Below are positions 1 to 7,004 of a stretch of 64,000 nucleotides of DNA, one piece after another; the first letter of the stretch is position 1; each line of letters opens with the position of its first letter. The stretch is from positions 1 through 64,000 of the forward strand of contig NZ_JAUSUG010000020.1 of NCBI RefSeq assembly GCF_030813435.1, read 5' to 3'. A program made the position numbers and the translations under genes. The notes beneath the pieces were generated by a model that saw only the letters and a list, made by a program, of their open reading frames with translations, made no database searches and was not told the origin of the DNA. Origin of the DNA: Evansella vedderi. Its GTDB lineage: Bacteria; Bacillota; Bacilli; Bacillales; Salisediminibacteriaceae.

Positions 1-91
<91 letters not shown>

Positions 92-97
92 TTTTTC

Positions 98-122
98 TAT
101 GCGACATCATTGATGTCGCATA
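98..122 (+). other. Hairpin after 5S rRNA
   Basis: A near-perfect inverted repeat (12-base arms at 98-109 and 111-122, containing TGCGACATCA) follows the 5S gene. A short T-run (92-96) precedes it but none follows, so it looks more like a processing hairpin than a terminator. Confidence 0.5.
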
Positions 123-125
123 TAT

Positions 126-142
126 GGGGCCTTAGCTCAGCT
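126..142 (+). pseudogene. Duplicated 5' fragment of tRNA-Ala
   Basis: The 17 bases here are identical to bases 1-17 of the intact tRNA-Ala at 288. The identity starts exactly at the mature tRNA 5' end and stops in the D arm. It is not a functional tRNA. An insert (143-287) separates it from the intact gene. Confidence 0.85.
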
Positions 143-287
143 ACGAGCTAAGCTTCCCAGAAAATACTACGAGTTGTTTCGACGCACGCATAAGTATCAT
201 TGAATAAGCTTGTAGAGGAAGAAACAGGGGCTTCGGAGGGAAGCATCGTCCGTAAGCTTCATGAAATTTCATCATTGAGTATACTTC
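143..287 (+). repeat. R1 insert A between tRNA-Ala fragment and gene
   Basis: The 145-base insert shares a core with inserts at 512, 879 and 2232: a CTACGAGTTGTTTCGACG-type left part and a GTAGAGGAAGAAACA right part. TGTTTC (175-180) can pair with GAAACA (221-226). No ORF is visible. Confidence 0.7.
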
Positions 288-363
288 GGGGCCTTAGCTC
301 AGCTGGGAGAGCGCCTGCCTTGCACGCAGGAGGTCAGCGGTTCGATCCCGCTAGGCTCCACCA
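288..363 (+). tRNA. tRNA-Ala(TGC)
   Basis: A complete 76-nt cloverleaf with encoded CCA and anticodon TGC. The acceptor stem contains the G3-U70 pair that marks tRNA-Ala. Confidence 0.97.
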
Positions 364-395
364 TATATCTATTTAATATCTATAATTTAATTTTT

Positions 396-472
396 GGCGG
401 TGTAGCTCAGCTGGCTAGAGCGTACGGTTCATACCCGTGAGGTCGGGGGTTCGATCCCCTCCGCCGCTACCA
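396..472 (+). tRNA. tRNA-Met(CAT), elongator
   Basis: A 77-nt cloverleaf with CCA and anticodon CAT. The acceptor begins GGCGGTG, as in Bacillus elongator tRNA-Met, and lacks initiator features. Confidence 0.95.
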
Positions 473-483
473 AAGTTTTTAAT

Positions 484-511
484 GGACCCTTAGCTCAGTT
501 GGTTAGAGCAA
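484..511 (+). pseudogene. Duplicated 5' fragment of tRNA-Ile2
   Basis: These 28 bases match the first 28 bases of the intact tRNA at 645 exactly, from the mature 5' end to the start of the anticodon arm. An unrelated insert (512-644) follows. Confidence 0.85.
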
Positions 512-644
512 TGAGCGAAACTTCACCGAGTATGCTACGAATTGTCCCGACGGATATAGCATCGAAGCGAAGCTAGAAGAGGAAGGGACAACAGGTTGCA
601 ACTTAATTAGAATACAGTAAAAAATGTATAAATTAAAATAATTT
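512..644 (+). repeat. R1 insert B between tRNA-Ile2 fragment and gene
   Basis: A 133-base insert of the same family as those at 143, 879 and 2232. TTGTCCC (542-548) can pair with GGGACAA (585-591). The arms differ from the other copies at both strands of the stem. The core reads GAAGCGAAGCTAGAAGAGG before the right arm. The distal 50 bases are AT-rich. Confidence 0.7.
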
Positions 645-721
645 GGACCCTTAGCTCAGTTGGTTAGAGCAACCGGCTCATAACCGGTTGGTCGTAGGTT
701 CGAGTCCTACAGGGTCCACCA
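645..721 (+). tRNA. tRNA-Ile2(CAT, lysidine type)
   Basis: A 77-nt cloverleaf with CCA and anticodon CAT. The body (GGACCCTTAGCTC, CAGGGTCC) matches the Bacillus tRNA-Ile that reads AUA after lysidine modification, not tRNA-Met. An automatic caller may label it Met. Confidence 0.9.
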
Positions 722-732
722 TAGAGAAATGC

Positions 733-825
733 GGAGGAATACCCAAGTCCGGCTGAAGGGATCGGTCTTGAAAACCGACAGGGGTGTCAAAGCCCGCGGG
801 GGTTCGAATCCCTCTTCCTCCGCCA
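733..825 (+). tRNA. tRNA-Ser(TGA)
   Basis: A 93-nt class II tRNA with a long variable arm, encoded CCA and anticodon TGA. Confidence 0.96.
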
Positions 826-861
826 TTATATAAATATAATGATATGTAATAGACCTATTAT

Positions 862-878
862 GGAGGAGTAGCTCAGCT
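862..878 (+). pseudogene. Duplicated 5' fragment of tRNA-Val
   Basis: The 17 bases match the first 17 bases of the tRNA-Val at 991 with one mismatch (G for T at position 7). As in the Ala case, the copy starts at the mature 5' end and stops in the D arm. Confidence 0.8.
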
Positions 879-990
879 ACGAGCATAACTTCGTCGAATA
901 AACTACGAGTTGTTTCGACGCATTGACATCGAAGCTAAGCTAGAAGAGGAAGAAACAGGGACTTCTTCGAATAATCTTCACCAACACATC
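879..990 (+). repeat. R1 insert C between tRNA-Val fragment and gene
   Basis: A 112-base insert of the same family. TGTTTC (911-916) pairs with GAAACA (952-957). The core GAAGCTAAGCTAGAAGAGGA is shared almost exactly with insert B, and ACGAGC at its left end is shared with inserts A and D. Confidence 0.7.
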
Positions 991-1066
991 GGAGGATTAG
1001 CTCAGCTGGGAGAGCACCTGCCTTACAAGCAGGGGGTCGGCGGTTCGAGCCCGTCATCCTCCACCA
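991..1066 (+). tRNA. tRNA-Val(TAC)
   Basis: A 76-nt cloverleaf with CCA and anticodon TAC. An identical gene lies at 2724. Confidence 0.97.
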
Positions 1067-1081
1067 TCAGTTAAATATCGT

Positions 1082-1158
<77 letters not shown>

Positions 1159-1197
1159 AACCGTAAACATCCTCGAGTAATCTTCAGTGTAGGTTTT

Positions 1198-1226
1198 GCG
1201 ACGAGGAGCTACTGCACCGCAGGAGC
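1198..1226 (+). repeat. R2 hairpin repeat in the tRNA cluster
   Basis: GCGACGAG-(10 nt)-ACCGCAGGAGC, a variant of the R2 motif GCGACGAGTAATCGCAGGAGC found at 1937-2017, 2913 and 63634. The GCG/CGC ends can pair. It lies in the 105-base fMet-Phe spacer, which holds nothing else recognisable. Confidence 0.5.
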
Positions 1227-1263
1227 AAATTCAAAGTAAGAATCAGAAAACATTCTTTATAAT

Positions 1264-1339
1264 GGCTCGGTAGCTCAGTCGGTAGAGCAATGGACTGAAA
1301 ATCCATGTGTCGGCGGTTCGATTCCGTCCCGAGCCACCA
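1264..1339 (+). tRNA. tRNA-Phe(GAA)
   Basis: A 76-nt cloverleaf with CCA and anticodon GAA. Confidence 0.97.
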
Positions 1340-1353
1340 TTGATTTAGCGAGT

Positions 1354-1438
1354 GGAGGGGTAGCGAAGTGGCTAAACGCGGCGGACTGTAAATCCGCTCC
1401 CTCAGGGTTCGGCGGTTCGAATCCGTCCCCCTCCACCA
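1354..1438 (+). tRNA. tRNA-Tyr(GTA)
   Basis: An 85-nt class II tRNA with a long variable arm, CCA and anticodon GTA. Confidence 0.97.
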
Positions 1439-1452
1439 TTTCTAACTAATAT

Positions 1453-1529
1453 GGCGGTTGTGGCGAAGTGGTTAACGCACCGGATTGTGGTTCCGGCATT
1501 CGTGGGTTCGATTCCCATCAGCCGCCCCA
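1453..1529 (+). tRNA. tRNA-His(GTG)
   Basis: A tRNA with anticodon GTG and encoded CCA. The first base is the extra G-1 opposite C73 typical of tRNA-His. Confidence 0.96.
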
Positions 1530-1537
1530 TAAAAAAT

Positions 1538-1612
1538 TGGGCTATAGCCAAGCGGTAAGGCAACGGATTTTGATTCCGTCATGCGTAGGTTCGAATCCTA
1601 CTAGCCCAGCCA
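1538..1612 (+). tRNA. tRNA-Gln(TTG)
   Basis: A 75-nt cloverleaf with CCA and anticodon TTG. It starts with the weak U1-A72 pair usual for bacterial tRNA-Gln. Confidence 0.97.
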
Positions 1613-1616
1613 TTAT

Positions 1617-1691
1617 GCGGGAGTAGTTCAGTGGTAGAACACCACCTTGCCAAGGTGGGGGTCGCGAGTTCGAATCTCGTCTTCCGCTCCA
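1617..1691 (+). tRNA. tRNA-Gly(GCC)
   Basis: A 75-nt cloverleaf with CCA and anticodon GCC. Confidence 0.97.
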
Positions 1692-1706
1692 GAAAAGAAA
1701 AGACTT

Positions 1707-1781
1707 GGCGGCATAGCCAAGTGGTAAGGCAAGGGTCTGCAAAACCCTCATTCCCCGGTTCAAATCCGGGTGCCGCCTCCA
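1707..1781 (+). tRNA. tRNA-Cys(GCA)
   Basis: A 75-nt cloverleaf with CCA, discriminator U and anticodon GCA. Confidence 0.97.
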
Positions 1782-1813
1782 ATAGAATATTTATTAAAGT
1801 CCTTTATACCCTT

Positions 1814-1902
1814 GCCGGGGTGGTGGAATTGGCAGACACACAGGACTTAAAATCCTGCGGTAGGTGACTACCGTGCCGGTTCAAGTCCGGCCCTCGGCAC
1901 CA
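1814..1902 (+). tRNA. tRNA-Leu(TAA)
   Basis: An 89-nt class II tRNA with a long variable arm, CCA and anticodon TAA. Confidence 0.97.
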
Positions 1903-1934
1903 AAACAACATCCTGAAAATACTTCTTCGCAGTT

Positions 1935-2017
1935 TTGTGACGAATAATCACAGGAGCACTATTGCGACGAGTAATCGCAGGAGCACTATTGCGACGAGTA
2001 ATCGCAGGAGCACTAAT
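1935..2017 (+). repeat. R2 tandem array, three 27-bp copies
   Basis: Three head-to-tail copies start at 1937, 1964 and 1991 (period 27). Copies 2 and 3 read GCGACGAGTAATCGCAGGAGC; copy 1 has GTGA...TCAC in place of GCGA...TCGC, so the two arms of the small hairpin change together. The array fills most of the Leu-Arg spacer. Confidence 0.85.
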
Positions 2018-2025
2018 AAATAATT

Positions 2026-2102
2026 GCGCCCGTAGCTCAATTGGATAGAGCGTTTGACTACGGATCAAGAGGTTAGGGGTTCGACTCCTCTCGGGCGCGC
2101 CA
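2026..2102 (+). tRNA. tRNA-Arg(ACG)
   Basis: A 77-nt cloverleaf with CCA and anticodon ACG. Confidence 0.97.
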
Positions 2103-2107
2103 TATAA

Positions 2108-2184
2108 CGGGAAGTGGCTCAGCTTGGTAGAGCACCTGGTTTGGGACCAGGGGGTCGCAGGTTCAAATCCTGTCTTCCCGACCA
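2108..2184 (+). tRNA. tRNA-Pro(TGG)
   Basis: A 77-nt cloverleaf with CCA and anticodon TGG. Confidence 0.97.
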
Positions 2185-2200
2185 TCTTTTAAAGTAATAT

Positions 2201-2231
2201 GCGGGTGTAGTTTAGTGGTAAAACCTCAGCC
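2201..2231 (+). pseudogene. Duplicated 5' fragment of tRNA-Gly(TCC)
   Basis: The 31 bases match bases 1-31 of the intact tRNA-Gly at 2360 exactly, from the mature 5' end to just before the anticodon. This is the longest of the four 5' duplications. Confidence 0.85.
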
Positions 2232-2359
2232 ACGAGCGTTACATCTTGAGTTGGCTTCGAGTTGTCTCGACGGATACACTACGAAGGAAAGCTAGTAGAG
2301 GAAGAGACATGTAAGGTTCAAAGTTGAAATTTAAAACAAAGTTTGAATTATAATCGTAT
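2232..2359 (+). repeat. R1 insert D between tRNA-Gly fragment and gene
   Basis: A 128-base insert of the R1 family. TGTCTC (2263-2268) pairs with GAGACA (2304-2309). The distal part is AT-rich, as in insert B. Confidence 0.7.
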
Positions 2360-2433
2360 GCGGGTGTAGTTTAGTGGTAAAACCTCAGCCTTCCAAGCTG
2401 ATGTCGTGAGTTCGATTCTCATCACCCGCTCCA
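2360..2433 (+). tRNA. tRNA-Gly(TCC)
   Basis: A 74-nt cloverleaf with CCA and anticodon TCC. Confidence 0.97.
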
Positions 2434-2478
2434 TCCATTCAATAGAATGGACAAGCCATTTATGAAAGAATCATAGAT

Positions 2479-2555
<77 letters not shown>

Positions 2556-2562
2556 GTAATAT

Positions 2563-2638
2563 TCCACAGTAGCTCAGTTGGTAGAGCAATCGGCTGTTAA
2601 CCGATCGGTCGCAGGTTCGAGTCCTGCCTGTGGAGCCA
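2563..2638 (+). tRNA. tRNA-Asn(GTT)
   Basis: A 76-nt cloverleaf with CCA, discriminator G and anticodon GTT. Confidence 0.97.
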
Positions 2639-2643
2639 TAAAT

Positions 2644-2718
2644 GGCCCGTTGGTCAAGTGGTTAAGACACCGCCCTTTCACGGCGGTAACACGGGTTCGA
2701 ATCCCGTACGGGTCACCA
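2644..2718 (+). tRNA. tRNA-Glu(TTC)
   Basis: A 75-nt cloverleaf with CCA and anticodon TTC. Confidence 0.97.
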
Positions 2719-2723
2719 ACAAC

Positions 2724-2799
2724 GGAGGATTAGCTCAGCTGGGAGAGCACCTGCCTTACAAGCAGGGGGTCGGCGGTTCGAGCCCGTCATCCTCCACCA
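2724..2799 (+). tRNA. tRNA-Val(TAC), second copy
   Basis: A 76-nt cloverleaf identical to the tRNA-Val at 991. Unlike that copy, it has no duplicated 5' fragment in front. Confidence 0.97.
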
Positions 2800-2802
2800 T
2801 AT

Positions 2803-2878
<76 letters not shown>

Positions 2879-2912
2879 AAGCTACATCACTGAGATTCTT
2901 CTTTGCAGCTTT

Positions 2913-2941
2913 GCGACGAGTAAACGAAGTGACGCAGGAGC
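2913..2941 (+). repeat. R2 hairpin repeat variant
   Basis: GCGACGAGTAA...GTGACGCAGGAGC in the Thr-Lys spacer. It keeps both ends of the R2 motif but has a longer loop. The right part of the spacer holds no other recognisable feature. Confidence 0.5.
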
Positions 2942-2976
2942 ATAACTACATGAATAATCATCGTAGAATTAACTAC

Positions 2977-3052
2977 GAGCCATTAGCTCAGTTGGTAGAG
3001 CATCTGACTTTTAATCAGAGGGTCGAAGGTTCGAGTCCTTCATGGCTCACCA
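2977..3052 (+). tRNA. tRNA-Lys(TTT)
   Basis: A 76-nt cloverleaf with CCA and anticodon TTT. Confidence 0.97.
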
Positions 3053-3058
3053 TTATAT

Positions 3059-3143
3059 GCGGGTGTGGCGGAATTGGCAGACGCGCTAGACTTAGGATCT
3101 AGTGTCTTATGACGTGGGGGTTCGACTCCCTTCACCCGCACCA
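3059..3143 (+). tRNA. tRNA-Leu(TAG)
   Basis: An 85-nt class II tRNA with CCA and anticodon TAG. Confidence 0.97.
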
Positions 3144-3193
3144 ATTCTTTGAAATAAAAACACCAAGAAACTGCATCAATGAATCAGCCTCGT

Positions 3194-3270
3194 GCGCCCT
3201 TAGCTCAGTAGGATAGAGCAACAGTTTCCTAAACTGTAGGTCGGAGGTTCGAATCCTCTAGGGTGCGCCA
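3194..3270 (+). tRNA. tRNA-Arg(CCT)
   Basis: A 77-nt cloverleaf with CCA and anticodon CCT. It is the last tRNA of the cluster. No tRNA-Asp or tRNA-Trp is present, so those must lie elsewhere in the genome. Confidence 0.96.
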
Positions 3271-3315
3271 GTTTTTTAGAATGTAAAGGTTTGGAAAAAT
3301 ACATATTTTACATCT

Positions 3316-3345
3316 AAGATCAATATAAATATTGGTCTTTTTTTG
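3316..3345 (+). terminator. Terminator of the rrn-tRNA operon
   Basis: AAGATCAATA and TATTGGTCTT form a short stem followed by a run of T. It lies 46 bases after the last tRNA. Confidence 0.8.
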
Positions 3346-3433
3346 TTATATATAAACAAAGTAAGGAAGTTGCGTAGAATTTGACTTAGGGCATAAAAAA
3401 AGTTATAATTTATTTAATAAAGGGGTGATAGTT

Positions 3434-4270
3434 TTGAAAAATCATCATGCTGATTCGCTTCAGTTGCTAGACTCTTTCGAAAGTTATCTCCGTAACAAAG
3501 GAAGATCGGAGAATACAATTAAAACCTACTATGGTGTTCTCCAATCATTTTTTTCTTGGATAGAAAAGGAAGGAAAAGCTTTAGATTCTCTTAGTAATCA
3601 AGAGGTGGAGAGTTATATTCATTACCTAGAGAATGAAAACAAGAGTACTTCTACCATAAAGAAAGTTATAAATACTATAAATACATTTGCTAAATTCCTG
3701 GGTATGCCTGAATTAATGAATGGTATTCAGGTCAAAGAAGAGAAGACTACTTCTTTTCAACCGGATTATTTAGTTGATGATGAGGTAAATGACTTTTTGA
3801 AAAAAATAGAGGATAGTGGTAACAAACGTAATATCGCTATTGCTTATACTATATTGAATACAGGGATACGTGTTTCAGAACTTTGTTCCCTAAATAAAAA
3901 TAATGTGGTGTTAAACAGTAATCATCAAACGGGGCAGTTGGTGGTGGGGGATAGAACGATTCCCGTACCAATGTCCTTAGCGGTTCATTTGAAAAATTAT
4001 TTAAAGGTTAGGTCTGATAAGGAGGATGCTCTATTTGTCTCTAATTATCAAAAGCGTATTTCCCCACGTACTGTCCAGCATATGTTACAGCAGTATGGAG
4101 TTCACCCACATAAATTGAGGCATACTTTTTGTTATCAATTAATTAAAAAAGGGTTAGACCCCTCCGTAGTTGCACAGCTGGCAGGTTATTCAGATATTAA
4201 TATGATAAAACAATTTATTAAGTTTGAAGCAGTTAAGAATCAGGAAGGTCAACAGGGAGAGTATGCGTAG
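3434..4270 (+). CDS. Tyrosine recombinase-like protein, degenerate active site
   Basis: The 278-residue product has the XerC/XerD-type layout: an N-terminal SAM-like core-binding domain (about 10-95) and a C-terminal catalytic domain. Numbered from the TTG, Arg146 (TGIRVSEL) and His226-x-x-Arg229 (HKLRHTF) are kept. The second catalytic His is Tyr252 (codon 4187) and the nucleophilic Tyr is Phe261 (codon 4214), at the normal spacing of nine residues. The usual Lys in the beta-hairpin is also not visible (VVGDRTIP). It may therefore bind DNA without cutting it, but that is inference. The start is chosen as TTG 3434 because AAAGGGGTGAT at 3419-3429 lies at ideal spacing; GTG 3425 would sit inside the ribosome binding site. 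It follows directly after the tRNA cluster, a common integration site, but no other phage or element genes are adjacent. Confidence 0.85.
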   Translation: MKNHHADSLQLLDSFESYLRNKGRSENTIKTYYGVLQSFFSWIEKEGKALDSLSNQEVESYIHYLENENKSTSTIKKVINTINTFAKFLGMPELMNGIQVKEEKTTSFQPDYLVDDEVNDFLKKIEDSGNKRNIAIAYTILNTGIRVSELCSLNKNNVVLNSNHQTGQLVVGDRTIPVPMSLAVHLKNYLKVRSDKEDALFVSNYQKRISPRTVQHMLQQYGVHPHKLRHTFCYQLIKKGLDPSVVAQLAGYSDINMIKQFIKFEAVKNQEGQQGEYA

Positions 4271-4271
4271 G

Positions 4272-4307
4272 AAAAAAGGAAAGGTGCGATTGCACCTTTC
4301 CTTTTTT
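4272..4307. terminator. Bidirectional terminator
   Basis: AAAAAAGGAAAGGTGC and its complement form a perfect 16-bp stem with a 4-base loop, with A and T tracts on both sides. It sits between two convergent genes and can serve both. Confidence 0.9.
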
Positions 4308-4312
4308 GACTT

Positions 4313-5737
4313 TTAAAATAGTACCAAAGCACTTATTGTTGCGACTATTAGACCTGCAATTACTGGTAGAAAGCTTTTTCGAACTAGTTCTAATACAGAA
4401 ATTTTGGCAAACCCGGCAATAGCAATAATTGGTGACCATGCAACAAGTGTACCGCCACCAACCCATATGGCTCCAATCTGTCCAATAGAAGCAAGTGTAG
4501 CTGGATCCACCCCTACGGAGGAAGCTAAGGCTTCTGATAACGAGCCAATTAAAGGAAGGGCCGAAAACCCTGAACCATCAAGCCCGGAAATCATCCCTAA
4601 TATTAAGATACCGAAGGCTGTGATTAAAGCGTTATCTGGAATAGCTCCTTGACTAGCTTCTACTAGATCAAATAAGAAGGCTGGGGCGTACTCTGGATCT
4701 GTTCCAAAGACTTGGGCTGACAATTCTCCACTTCCAACAAAGAAAAAGCCTGCAACAGGAATAACTAATCCCATCACTTTAAAGGCGAAAACGAAACCAT
4801 TAACAATATGGTCACTAACTTCCTGCAACGTTTTTCGATAATTCTGGAAGACCGAAATGGTGAGTATGAGGATAATGGCCGTTCCTCCAACTAACGAAGC
4901 CCCTGCCCCATCCTCAATCGCAGGAATGAAATTGGAAAAAGTCGCAACTACCACATAAGTGACGATAACTAAAAAGACGGAAGGTACAAGAAAAGCGAAA
5001 AGCTGACTAAATCTTCCTTTCTTTACTTCAAGGTCATCGGCATTTATTTTTAAGTCTTTTCCACCACTGTTTTCCCAATCTACTAAGTTTTTCTGAGCAG
5101 GTACCTTAATGGACTTTCTAACCATAAAATAGGCGATGGTTAAGGAGACCATACCTGCAATAAGGGATAATATTAATGTTTGTTCTCCAATAACACTGGC
5201 TTCTAATCCACTACTAGAAGCTGTTAAACCTGGTGCTACTCCCAATATAAAATCGGATGAAAGTGCCATACCGTGTCCGGCAAGGGAAATAGCAATTGCT
5301 GATCCAATTGGTGGCAGACCAGCTTTAATAGCTACTGGAATTAAGAGTGCACCTATAAGTGGAACAGCAGGTGCTGGCCAAAAGAATAGAGATAAGAAGT
5401 AGGTGATAAACACTAGGATCCAAAAGGATAAATGGCCATTCTTCATAACCTTTTGGAATGGTAATACCATTTGTTCATCAGCACCTATAGACTTAATAGA
5501 CCGGAGGAGGGCAGTCATTATGGCGATGATTAAAAAGATGTCAAACAGCTCGGTGGCTGCAGTTAAACTTGCATTAAATATAGCATGGACCCCACCCAGG
5601 AATGACCCTGTATAGGCCAATGCTACAAAAAAACTCATAACTAACGCTGGAACTACCACATTCTGTCTAAGTAACATAGTCAAAATAATGAGGGAAATTC
5701 CAACTAAATATAACCAGTGGGCTAACGTAAGTTCCAT
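4313..5737 (-). CDS. Polytopic membrane transporter, carboxylate-type (paralogue of 58797-60227)
   Basis: A 474-residue, very hydrophobic protein with about 11-12 predicted membrane segments. Its layout recalls the GntP/IT-superfamily transporters of organic anions, but I cannot assign a named family or substrate. It is clearly related to the protein at 58797-60227: both share FFWPxPAVxLxGxxLIPVAxKAGLP near residue 120-150, then a conserved GHGMALS segment and a C-terminal DGSGFSxLPLxG segment. The start is ATG 5737 (MELTLAHWL), which has AAAGGAG at good spacing; a more upstream in-frame start at 5773 lacks this. Transcription is toward the shared terminator at 4272. Confidence in a transporter is high, in substrate low. 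Confidence 0.8.
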   Translation of the reverse strand: MELTLAHWLYLVGISLIILTMLLRQNVVVPALVMSFFVALAYTGSFLGGVHAIFNASLTAATELFDIFLIIAIMTALLRSIKSIGADEQMVLPFQKVMKNGHLSFWILVFITYFLSLFFWPAPAVPLIGALLIPVAIKAGLPPIGSAIAISLAGHGMALSSDFILGVAPGLTASSSGLEASVIGEQTLILSLIAGMVSLTIAYFMVRKSIKVPAQKNLVDWENSGGKDLKINADDLEVKKGRFSQLFAFLVPSVFLVIVTYVVVATFSNFIPAIEDGAGASLVGGTAIILILTISVFQNYRKTLQEVSDHIVNGFVFAFKVMGLVIPVAGFFFVGSGELSAQVFGTDPEYAPAFLFDLVEASQGAIPDNALITAFGILILGMISGLDGSGFSALPLIGSLSEALASSVGVDPATLASIGQIGAIWVGGGTLVAWSPIIAIAGFAKISVLELVRKSFLPVIAGLIVATISALVLF

Positions 5738-5850
5738 TATTCTAACTCCTTTTGCAAGAAATGTAGAAATCAATAAGCATCGTATGCGAATGGCTAGGCC
5801 AACGTGTAAATGAACTAGTACGATTGATGATGGAAGTTTTTTTAAATAAA

Positions 5851-5930
5851 ATAAGGCTGTTTTTGTAAGCTTTGTTGCTTATTTTAAAGCTTGGAGAAGC
5901 GGAAAGCGTCCGTCTGTAGCGTATCCAAGC
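5851..5930 (+). repeat. R3 intergenic repeat, copy 1
   Basis: An 80-base element containing AAGGCTGTTTTTGTAAGC and AAGCTTGGAGAAGCGGAAAGC. Related copies occur in reverse orientation at 11133 and 25423. It fills the gap between divergent-end genes and carries no ORF. Confidence 0.75.
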
Positions 5931-5972
5931 AATAGTTTAGTCTTCTAATAAACAATTTTTAAAAAGACAAGT

Positions 5973-6008
5973 AAAAAACGAACCAATCAACAAAATGATT
6001 GGTTCGTT
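5973..6008 (-). terminator. Terminator of the metallophosphoesterase gene
   Basis: AACGAACCAATCA and TGATTGGTTCGTT form a 13-bp stem. An A-run at 5973-5978 gives a U-run on the minus-strand transcript. Confidence 0.9.
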
Positions 6009-6013
6009 ATTAT

Positions 6014-6874
6014 TTAAATTACTTTTTGCAGATAACGATCTGCTGCAGAAATATTCAATTCATGAATGGTGATCTCCGGTCTGCTGCCGACTCTTATATT
6101 AATTCCCGTTTGACCTAGTCCTTCGTTAATATAGAACACTTTACCTTCGTAACGGATAAGACCTTTAATTAAATTTAGTTTGACAAGCTTACCAAATTTC
6201 TTTAAATGGTAAGGTTTAGGATAGCAGATTTGCCCTCCGTGAAAATGACCGGATAACAAGTAATCAAAATCATAATCTTTCATTTGAAGAACGATATTTG
6301 GGTCGTGTGTGAGTACTAAACGAAAATGTTGATTATTGACCCCTTCATACGCTTTTTTAATATCATGTTTCTTCGAATGGTGATCATCGATACCAATTAG
6401 TTGAAGAGAGTAACCATGAATATCCACTAATGTGTTTTCATTCATCATTGTTGTAACACCATACTTCTCTAAAGTTTCCTTCAATCTTTCGAAAGGTTCT
6501 TTACGAAGTTTATAATCATGATTCCCAAATACGGCATATGTTCCATGGGTAGGATTTAGTTGTTGCAATACTTTTAAATATGGAATTAATTTACCAATTG
6601 TTTTGGGACGGTCAAGGAAATCTCCCGTTAAAGCTATTAGGTCAATTTTTTCATTCCTTAAAGTGTTATAAAGGTCGGCAGGAGTTATGGAAATATGCTC
6701 TAAGTGCAAATCGGATAATTGTAAGACACGAAGTGGGGGAGTTTGTGAATTGTCTGTAGCCTCTATTGGTAATGGTGTGATGGTATTTATGCTAATCTGA
6801 CGAGTATTTCGGTTTGCTATATATATAAAGTAGTAAATAAATACTGCTATAATAAGCAAGAAATAAAGTATCAT
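6014..6874 (-). CDS. Membrane-anchored metallophosphoesterase, YkuE/YaeI-like
   Basis: A 286-residue protein with one N-terminal membrane segment (about residues 2-20) followed by a calcineurin-like phosphoesterase domain. The metal-binding motifs appear in order: SDLHLEH, GDFLD, GNHD, a His in LTHDP, and GHFHGGQ. Members of this family hydrolyse phosphoesters such as UDP-diacylglucosamine in other bacteria; the substrate here is not known. The start at 6874 has GGAGG seven bases upstream. It is monocistronic, divergent from lytS and ends at its own terminator. Confidence 0.88.
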   Translation of the reverse strand: MILYFLLIIAVFIYYFIYIANRNTRQISINTITPLPIEATDNSQTPPLRVLQLSDLHLEHISITPADLYNTLRNEKIDLIALTGDFLDRPKTIGKLIPYLKVLQQLNPTHGTYAVFGNHDYKLRKEPFERLKETLEKYGVTTMMNENTLVDIHGYSLQLIGIDDHHSKKHDIKKAYEGVNNQHFRLVLTHDPNIVLQMKDYDFDYLLSGHFHGGQICYPKPYHLKKFGKLVKLNLIKGLIRYEGKVFYINEGLGQTGINIRVGSRPEITIHELNISAADRYLQKVI

Positions 6875-7004
6875 TATATTCGCCTCCTTTATGGCACTTA
6901 TTTAGTATAAAGCCTATAGTAGTGGTGTGTAAAATGTAAATTATGGTGCTAATACTAAGGGGGACAAGATTTAAAAATCAGGGGCTAGCTAGGAGAGGTA
7001 GAGG

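Noticed and set aside
484-511. A possible additional tRNA gene at the 5' fragment
   Set aside because: Only the first 28 bases match; no anticodon arm, T arm or CCA end follows. The same applies at 126, 862 and 2201.
1935-2017. A CRISPR array
   Set aside because: Three adjacent 27-bp copies have no unique spacers, and no cas genes are present.
1542-2185. Open frames of 60-105 codons running through the tRNA cluster on both strands
   Set aside because: They are made of tRNA gene sequence (for example GLVGFEPTHDG and GSNPG-type translations), have no ribosome binding sites and are classical false ORFs of tRNA clusters.
3434-4270. An integrated prophage or genomic island starting at the tRNA cluster
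   Set aside because: Genes after the recombinase are ordinary chromosomal functions, no duplicated tRNA 3' end (attR) was seen downstream, and base composition does not change.
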